From the NCBI GenBank assembly GCA_018303645.1, contig JAGVXR010000025.1, forward strand, positions 1-23,376: a DNA stretch of 23,376 nucleotides, written 5' to 3'. Origin of the DNA: Candidatus Woesearchaeota archaeon. Lineage in GTDB: Archaea > Nanobdellota > Nanobdellia > Woesearchaeales > GW2011-AR4. The translations under genes were made by a program, and so were the position numbers. Under the pieces are notes generated by a model, which was given only the letters and a program-made list of their open reading frames with translations, was not told the origin of the DNA and searched no databases. Positions 12,587 to 22,000 of the stretch are shown in pieces (the stretch's first letter is position 1; each line of letters begins with the position of its first letter).

Positions 12587-13099
12587 GTGGAAGATAAAAA
12601 GAGGAGTGATTTAGTAGAAAAGAGGCTCCAAGATACATTTAGCTATCTAAAACAGCAGGGGATTAGTTCTCAAGAAATTATAGATTTAGCAAACAAGATA
12701 CTGAAGGTTCCTGCCAAGGAAGAAGTCAAAGTTCCTATTTCTGTTTTCAATAATGAGTACCTAAGTTCTTTGGAGAATATTGTAAAGTACCTGAGGGAAA
12801 ACCTGCTTCTCAGCTTCAAACAAATTGGAGAGCTGACAAACAGGAATGAGATTGCATTGGCTGTTACGTGCAGGAATGCAAGGAAAAAGATGGAGGCAAA
12901 GTTTGTTGTCACTGAGATTTCCCCTTACTCGATTCCTGTTTCAATACTGAAGGACAGAAATATTAGCGTTCTCGAAAACATTGTGGCTTATTTAAAAGAC
13001 AATTTTGGATTAGCTTACCACAAGATTGCCGTTTTGCTGAACAGGGATGACAGGACAATATGGACAGTCTACCAAAGGGCGAAGAAAAAAAGAAAATGA
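12587..13099 (+). CDS. Tandem helix-turn-helix protein (double-HTH family, copy 2)
   Basis: A 170-aa paralogue of the 5761-6327 protein. Two HTH units lie at about residues 50-103 and 117-168. The second is well kept (LAYHKIAVLLNRDDRTIWT-x-YQRAKKK). The first has lost the LNRDDRTIWT core (it reads LTNRNEIALAVTCRNARKK), so perhaps only one unit contacts DNA in the same way. The N-terminal 45 residues are helical and differ from copy 1. The start is a GTG directly after an array of TATA-like repeats, with no ribosome-binding site; an ATG start is absent. The stop overlaps the next gene's start by 4 nt (ATGA at 13096-13099). The same HTH-then-surface-protein coupling at 5761/6320 suggests that the HTH protein regulates or partners with the downstream product. 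Confidence 0.85.
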   Translation: MEDKKRSDLVEKRLQDTFSYLKQQGISSQEIIDLANKILKVPAKEEVKVPISVFNNEYLSSLENIVKYLRENLLLSFKQIGELTNRNEIALAVTCRNARKKMEAKFVVTEISPYSIPVSILKDRNISVLENIVAYLKDNFGLAYHKIAVLLNRDDRTIWTVYQRAKKKRK

Positions 13100-16000
13100 G
13101 CAGTAAAAGAAAAAGAGGGATAGTGTATTTGATTTTGATAGTTGTATTATTATCCGCAATATCATCATGCAATTTGAAAACATCAATAACAGGATTTGCT
13201 GTTTTAGATGAAAATGCAACGTCAAATGAAACAATAGCAGAGGATGTAGCAAATACGGCAGATACAACAAGTGAAACAGCAATAAATGAAACACAGGAGC
13301 CTAAAGAAAAACCTGAAAAAGAAGCAAAAGAGGAAAAAATAGATGAAGAAAAAGAAAAGCCCGAAGAAAAGCCGGAAAAAACAGGGCCGAATAATCCTCC
13401 TGTCTGGAAATCCGATATCAGCGAATTTACAATAAAAGGAACAACTGTAATTGACTTAAACAGTTACTTCATTGACGACAACAACGACACAATAACATAT
13501 ACCTCCACAACTCCTGAAAAGATATTGGTTGCAATTGACAGCAGCTTTGTTACATTATCTCCTTTGGAAAGCAACTTCACGGCAACAATAGAGTTCACAG
13601 CCTCTGACGGAGACAAATCAACAGCCAAGGAAGTCAATCTTGTTGTGCCGGAAAAGACAATAACAATCAACCTGCAATACAGGCCAGGAACAGGCTACGA
13701 CCCGAATGACGACGGCTCCGAGCCAACCACCGGAATAGTTGATTTGAGCGTGGAAAATTCGCAATTCAGCTGGAGCGTTAATGAGACAAACCTGTGCACG
13801 AGATGGGAGGTGTATTCTGTTGAGGATGAGGATATCACAACTGTCTGCTACGGGGCTGAAAAATGCTGCGGCTTTATCGGATTGGGGGCAACAAGAGACA
13901 GCTGGAAAGAGGATTTCTATGCGGCATTCGGGCAGTACGGCTCCAGCTTAAACAACATTGTAAGCTCGCAGGTTATTTATGTGGACTACGGCAAAAAAGA
14001 CGACAAGCCTTATGCTGAGATTTACTATTCTGAATGGAAAAACCTCAGCGCAAATTATTACTTTGCGGAAATAGATTTTGAGAATGTTTGCGTTGAAACC
14101 TGCATTCTGGCAGGATTTAATGACACAAGCTACAAGCTAATATTTGAAATTGAGAATGCCGTGCTCAACTTTGACTTGCTTACATATTCAATCATTGAGG
14201 AGATAAGCAGGGTGCCTGCCAGCCTGTCAGTCAAAGACGACGGAGGCATTGAATCGGGAATCTACCAGATGTACAAGGAATATAAGGATAATGTTTCTGC
14301 TGCTATTGAAGAAGGGTTTGTGGAGCCCGACTATTATGACATAGAGATTGTGCCGACACAAAATGTGATTGACAAGCTTGTAATAGAGAATGCAAATATG
14401 ACAAAGCCGCTGGCTGCCACAATCGGGATTGACAATGTAACAAGGGAGATTTCAATAGAAAATGTTGATGTAAAGAAAAGGTATGCTGTTGACTTAGGGC
14501 AGCTTGAATTTGAAAAAGCCACTTTGACAGCCACTGCAACTGCAGATTCATTGTTCAAATGCAGACAATGGGATTATTCAAATGAAGTGTGCTTTGGCGA
14601 ATGGGTTAAATTAAAGGATATAATTCCAGGACAGCAATATGAAGTTGTGCTGACTGCTGATGACCCGGGATTTATTGAGGGAGACTCAAACATAACATTG
14701 AACATAACTCCAATAAACATAACAAACATAACAATTGAGCTGGTTAATGACATCCCGAACATAACAATTGCTGTCAATAAAAATGCAACGCTTGACTTAA
14801 GCGCATATTTCTCAAATTTAGATGAAAGCACAACTTTCACCTACTACAAGCCCGATAAGATAAGCATAGTATTTGAAAATAATATAGCAACGATTGTTCC
14901 AGATAAGGAGTTCATTGGCATAGGGTTTACTTACATAACAGCCGATAAGTTAGTTGCCTCAAACGTGTTTTCTGTCAATGCTGTTAATGCCACAAATGTG
15001 ACAGTTGATGTGACTCCTGAAATAACTCTTAATAAGAAAGACTTTGGCTTGGATGAAGATGTTGAGCTTGGCTTCGAGTACCTGAAAAAGCAGGAGCTGG
15101 TTGATGGCAATAAATGGAAAGACGAGTATGAGGTTTATGAGGAAGAAACAGAAAAAACAGAAGAAGAACTAAAATTATTGCAGGAAAAAATAATTAAAAA
15201 AGAAATACAATATAAAAAATGGCAAAAAGCCAGCGAAAGCATTGAAGCGCTTGTTTATGATAATGAAGGCAATGCAAAAGACATCAATGTTGAGATAGGC
15301 GAATTAAGGGAAGGCAAATTTGACATTAAAATTCCAAAACAAAGAAGTTTCAGGGCTGGGAAATATACATTAAAAATAGACTTGACAAGAGACGGCATTG
15401 CTTACACTCAAGAACAGGACTTTACATGGGGAGTATTGGCAATTAATGTAAATAAGTCAATTTACCTGCCGAATCAGGATGCATTTATCGGCATTGGTGT
15501 TTTGGATGATGCTGGCAGAATAGTTTGCAATGCCGATGTTACATTGGAAATAACAAATCCATTGAATGAAAAAACAACATTGACAACTGCAAATGGCGAT
15601 ATTTTAATTTCTGATGAATGCAGTGTTTTAGGAGTTACGGAATTGCCTGATTATTATGCAGATTATTCCGCCAATGGAGTTGGAGCTTATGCAATGAACT
15701 TGACTGCAGTCACTTATAATGGCGTCAGAAGCGTGCAGGACAACTTCTCAGTACAAAGCTCTGTTGCATTTGATGTTGCAAGGAAAGGAGCAACAAGAAT
15801 ATACCCGTTAGTTCCATACAAAATGGAATTCACAATCAATGCAAATGATGATTATTCCGGACCAATAATTGAGTATGTGCCTTCAAGCTTTGCAATAACT
15901 CCTCAAAACGATATAATTGTAAATGAAGTTGGCGATGCAAAGCAAATAATTTGGATTGAAGATTTTACAAGAGGCAATACTTATAACCTTGCTTATGAAT

Positions 16001-19000
16001 ATGACGCTCCTGACACTTCTCCTGAGTTTTATGTTTTAGGTCCCTTGGAGATTGGCGCATTCAAGGAAGCGAGAAACTGGCAGATTGCAAGCGATGCTCC
16101 AACTACTAAATTTTTTGATGGTTTTGAAGATGGCAGTTTGAGTGAATGGACTTTGGCATCTGCATCAGGAGCCAATAATTGCACTGCCAGCACAACAAAT
16201 CCTTTTGCAGGAACATACCATGCGCAATGCCAGCCGCAAAGCACTAGCGAGCCGGCAAGTGCAATGGAGATTGGCATTAGCACTATCGGCACTGAAAATA
16301 TCAGCTTTAGCTACTATAGAAGATTAGTTGGATTGGATGTGGGAGACGAGTTTAAGGCTAAATGGTATGACGGCACTTCATGGATTACTGTGGAAGAAAC
16401 TTTAGGCAGCTCCGCAGATGATGCAGCTTATGTCTTCAGGACATTCAATCTTACAGCAGCTGCAAATAATAATCCAAATTTTAAAATTAGGTTTGAATGC
16501 ACAGCCGGAGCAGTCAGTGAATTCTGCAGGGTTGATAATGTTACTGTTCAAGGAGAAAGAGATTCAACTGCCCCATTAATCAATTCTGCCTCTGGCTCAC
16601 CAGATCCGGTTATTAACGGGACAGAAATAACAATTACGGCAAATATAACGGATAATTTCGCAGTATCATCTGCTTTGGTAGAGATTAGCGGAATAAATTA
16701 CACAATGATTCAGCAGTCTGCAATTAATGGCATCGAAGAAACGCTATTCAATGACAATTTTGAGCTTGGAACATTAAATGCCAAAGAATGGGCACTGAAC
16801 AGCACAGGGGGTTATTGGGGGGCCTCAACTGACAATCCAATGAATGAAAGCTATCATGCACAGGCGCACCAAACAGGAGCTGGAGATTTGAGTTATATGG
16901 AAGTTAGCATAGATACCTCAAGCCATACCAATATTAGTTTCTCGTATCATAGAAAATTGGTTGGATTGGATGCTGCAGACGATTTTGCAGCTGAATGGTA
17001 TTCCGGCTCTGCATGGATTCAGGCTGAGCAATTGGGAGACGGAATAGAGGATAATGCAGATTATGCCTTCAGGGCATTTAATCTTACAGCAGCTGCAAAT
17101 AATAATCCAAGCTTTAAAATCAGATTTATGTGTGAAAACGGGGCAGTCAGCGAATATTGCAGGGTTGATAATGTCACTGTCAAGGGAACAGCTTCTGCAG
17201 GCTCTGCTTCAATCTGGAAATATGGCTATCAAACAGCTTCAAACGGGACATTCACTTATATTGTCCATGCGAATGACACCTCAGGAAATAATGCCAACCC
17301 TCAAATCAACAATTTTACAGTCATTGAAGCCAATATTACAATAAGCGAAGTCGTAAGGGATTCGAATGGCATAGTTTTAAACACAACAATGGAGATTCTG
17401 GAGATTCAGGAGATTCAAGGGGAAGATGGGGTTGAGGTGGTTGAAGTTATTGTATACAGTGAAACGAAGGCTGCGCACTCTAAGGAATTGCCAAAAGGAA
17501 AATATAATGTTAAAGTCAGGCCAAAAGAGCATAAAATAAAAGAGATAGCATTTAGCGGCTTAAATATGATGTCGGACATTAATGAGCTTGTTGATGTTGA
17601 TGAGCCTGACAACAAACAGGGCTTTAATGCGCTTTATGCTTTGAATCCTTTAATAAGCGGCTATGCAGGCATTGCAATAACAGCAGCTTCAAAAGGGACT
17701 AAGCTTTACAGATGCAGCGACTGGGATTTTGCAAACAGGAAGTGCAACGGCTATTGGGTAAGCCATAAGAACTTAGATTACAATGAAGACTATTCATTGG
17801 ACAGCACTTCTGCCTACGCTGAAACTGGATTAATAGCCATCAACACCCATAAAAGCATTTACCTGCCAAACGAAGTTGCAAATATTTCTCTTGGGGTCCT
17901 GGATAACGATGGAGTTGTGATATGCGATTCAAGCGTCACCCTGAATATTTCAGACCCAAGCAATGCCAAGACAACCCTTACAACAGCTGATGGAAGCATA
18001 ATAGTGTCAAATGAGTGCAGCGCCAAGAACAAGACTGATGTCCAGGATTATTCAACAAATTATACTGTAAATGGCATTGGAAATTACTCAATGAATGCAA
18101 GCGCTGTAATAGGTTGGCTAAATCCTGAAATGGCTTCTAATTTTGAAGTAATGTCTAGTGTTGAATTTGATGTTGCAAGAGCAAGCCAGACAAGGATATT
18201 GCCTACTGCAAAATATAATATGAATTTCACAATCAAGGCAAATAAAAACTTTACAGGCAATATGACAGAAGTTGCAGAGCCGGGATTTATTATAACCCCC
18301 CAGCCCAATTTAAATGTTGATAATTTTGACAGTTATACTTTGCTTACATTTGATGTCAGCTTTGTAAATGGCAGCACTTACAATATCGGCTATGAATATG
18401 ACGCTCCTGACATAAGCCCCGAGCTTTATTTGCTTGGCCCATTAAGAATTGGGAATTTTAGCGAAGCAAGAATATGGATGATTGCAAGCGACCAGCCTGC
18501 AGGCTTTGGCTTTAATTACACTTACCCGGATGCTGGCGCGCCTGGAATGAATTTGGTTGTGAGCATTGTTGGCAGCGGCTTTACTAGTAGTGACACAATT
18601 GAAACAAATTCATCTGGCAACATTACAGTCGGGCCAATAGTTATAACTGATATAGATGGCAACTGGTCAACAAGTCTTTTAAGTGGTGAAAAAGGAGTTT
18701 TAACAACTGTTTTTTACATCCACCCTAATGCCACTGCGCAAAATGTGAATGTCAGCTTAAGCGGGAAATCATGGAGCGTGTTTAAGATTATAAATCCAAG
18801 CGGAACAAATGACGGCAATTTTTCAGGATTTACAAATGGAGTCCGTATGATTGGCGATGGGAGAAATGGCACAAGAACTATAATGGGAACAATTGTTTTG
18901 GATTCTTTAATCATTCCATCAGGAGTTACTGTTATAGTTAATACAACAGATTTGGATTCAAGCCTTATAGGGGCCCAAGGTTATTTGCCTGTGCATATTA

Positions 19001-22000
19001 TTGTTGACGGCCCTGTTAATATTTCCGGAATATTGAATGTTAGTGGTGTTGCAGGAGCAAGTGTAGCTGGTACATCAGAGGTAGGAGGTTCAGGAGGTGC
19101 AGGTGGGCCTGGTGGTGGTGGTGGTGGTGGTGGAGGCTCAGACCAATCAAGTGCGGATAATGCTAATTCAGGCGGAAATGGCTTTACAGGAGGAGGAGGA
19201 GGCAGTTGTGATAATACTTGCAGGGAAGCTGATGGAGGCAATGGCACTGGCAGCTTAGGTGGATTAGGCCCTGCTACATCAGCCACTGGTGGTGAGGGTG
19301 GTGGCGGCGGCAATTCAACTTCTCCTAAAGCTACTGGAGGAACAGGTGGAGCAACTAGTACAGGTGTTGGTGCTGGCGGAGGAGGAGGAACTGGATTTTT
19401 CTTTGGCACTGGCGGAGCAGGTGGCAGTGGCACTACTAGTGGTACAGGCGGCTCTGGTGGTGGAGGTGGAGGTGCATCTGCAGATGACGGAGGTGGAGGC
19501 GGATTTGGTACAGCAGGAACACAAGGAACGGATGCAGGCTCTGGTGGCGCTGCACATGGTAATTCCCAATTAGTTCCATTGACAGGCGGCTCTGGCGGTG
19601 GAGGTGGAGCTGCTGAGACTGCAAACCAAGGAAGCGGCGGAGGCGGCGGAGGAGGTGGCGCTGTCTTAATAGTTGCCAGAGGAAATATTACCATTATGCC
19701 TACTGGACAAATTTTAGCAATGGGCGGCAATGGCGGCATTGGAGTCGGCTTAGCAGGAGGCGCTGGCTCAGGAGGGGGAATTGTATTGCAAGCTTCGAAT
19801 GTCTCGCTTCAAGGAACGCTAAACACAGGCACAGGAACTACAGGAACTGCCGGTGGAATGGGCAGAATTAGAGTTGATGGCTTAGATGACCCAGTAACTG
19901 CAACAAATCTTGGGCGTGCAGGAAGCAACTTTACAGGGCCTGCAATAAAAAGCATTTCTGATACAAACATAGTTGGAACGTCAAATGCCAGTGATAAGAT
20001 AGTAGTTTATGTGCAGCAAAAAAGCGGGACTAACAAAACCATTACTGGAACAGCAGACACTAATGGACAATTTGATATTACAGTTACATGGTATGAAGGC
20101 ACAAACTATATTGCAGTTATCCAAAACTCAACTGTCAATACTTATACTGTTATGAGCTCTGCTGCTGTTGCAACTTATGATTTTACAACTCCTCCTGATA
20201 CAACAAAGCCAAGGCTGAATGCTTCATTAAACAACTCTGTTCCTCAGCAGGGATGGGTTGTAAATATGACTGCAAATGTTAGTGATAATATTGCATTATC
20301 ATTCTGCCAGTTTATTGACAACCAAAGCTTAACTAATGGAGCAAAGCAGTTCATCAACAAAACTGTAACTGGAATAAATGACCAGTGCTCGCAGAATTAT
20401 ACAATTTATCTTGCAGCAGGCGGCGTGATTAACTTTACTGTCATTGTGAATGACACTTCAACAGCAGTTGCAGGCGGCAACAAGAACACAAGCGAGTATG
20501 CTGGAGGAGTTATTGGGCAGATAATAACTGTGCAGGCTGCTCCTCCTGATACAACACTTCCAAGGCTGAATGCTTCGCTTGATGATTCGAATCCCGGAAA
20601 GAACCAAAGAGTTAATATGATAGCAAATATAACTGATGAAACTGGGCTAAGCTTCTGCCAGTTCATAATAAACCAGACTGGGGTTAATGAATACTTTAAT
20701 GTTACAGTTACAGGAACTGCTGACCAATGCTCGCAGAATTACACAATTTCATTGGCAGCAGGAGGTGTGATTAACTTTACCATCATTGTGAATGACACTT
20801 CTACTGCAACTGCCGGAGGCAATAAGAACACAAGCGAATATGCCGGAGTTATCGGGCAGATAATAACTGTTGGGAGTGAATTTGGGTTATTTAACTGCAC
20901 AAATTTATCAAATGCTAATACCAAATATGCTTTAAGAAAGGATGCAAACTCTGGAGGCACTTGCTTCTATGTCTTAGCCAACAATGTGACTTTGGACTGC
21001 AAAGGGTTTGAGATTAATTATTCGCAAAGTGTTAGAGGTTATGGAGTGAATATTTCAAGCTATAATTATTCAACGATAAGAAGCTGCAATATTGTGCAGG
21101 CTGATTTGGCAACTGATAACTCAGATTCTTATGGGGTTTATGTGTTTAATAATTCAGGAAATAATATTATGTTCAATAATACTGTAACAACATTTGGAAG
21201 CAACGGATATGGCATGTATTTATCTACTACTATTTATAACAATTCTGTTTATAATAATACTATAATAACCAATGGTGGTACTGCGCATGGAGTGTATCTG
21301 CAAGGGTATGTGACTGGGGGAGGTACATCTTCTTATAATAATTCTATTCATAATAATGTTATTGTAACAGCCTCTGGTAGTAGCAGTTATGGAATTATTT
21401 TACAACAGGAAGTTAATGATAATTTAGTTTATAGTAACACTATAACTAGTGATAGTGATGGTATAAGGTTAGTGTCGTTTATTAGACGTAATTCTATCTA
21501 TAATAACACTGTAACAACTAGCGGGATTAACGGGCATGGGGTGGAGTTATCTTCAGGTGCTACTGATAATTTGATTTCTAATAATACTATAACAACTAGA
21601 GGTACTGGTGGATATGGCATATATCTTTCAGGTGTTACTGATAATTTGATTTCTAATAATACTATAACAACTAGCGGGATTAACGGGCATGGGGTGGATT
21701 TAGATGCAAGTGCTGTTAGAAACAATATTTCTCGCAATATTATAACAACATCAAATACTAGCAGTTATGGTATTTATCTCAATATTGTTAATAATAACTT
21801 ATTTTATGACAACAACATTACAACAAAAAACATGACAAGTTCTTATGGAGTTTATTTATTAAATAATGTTAATGACAATACATTCTTCAGAAATTCAATC
21901 TCATCATTGGCAATAGGAGTTTTAGTTAATGGAACAGGACAGACAGCAGTTCAAGAAACTAGATTCAACACCTTCGCCAACGACACAATTGTTCCGTGCA

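Noticed and set aside
18981..19739. 252-aa minus-strand proline-rich frame
   Set aside because: It is the complement of the Gly-rich codons of the giant gene; poly-Pro follows from GGN codons read backwards.
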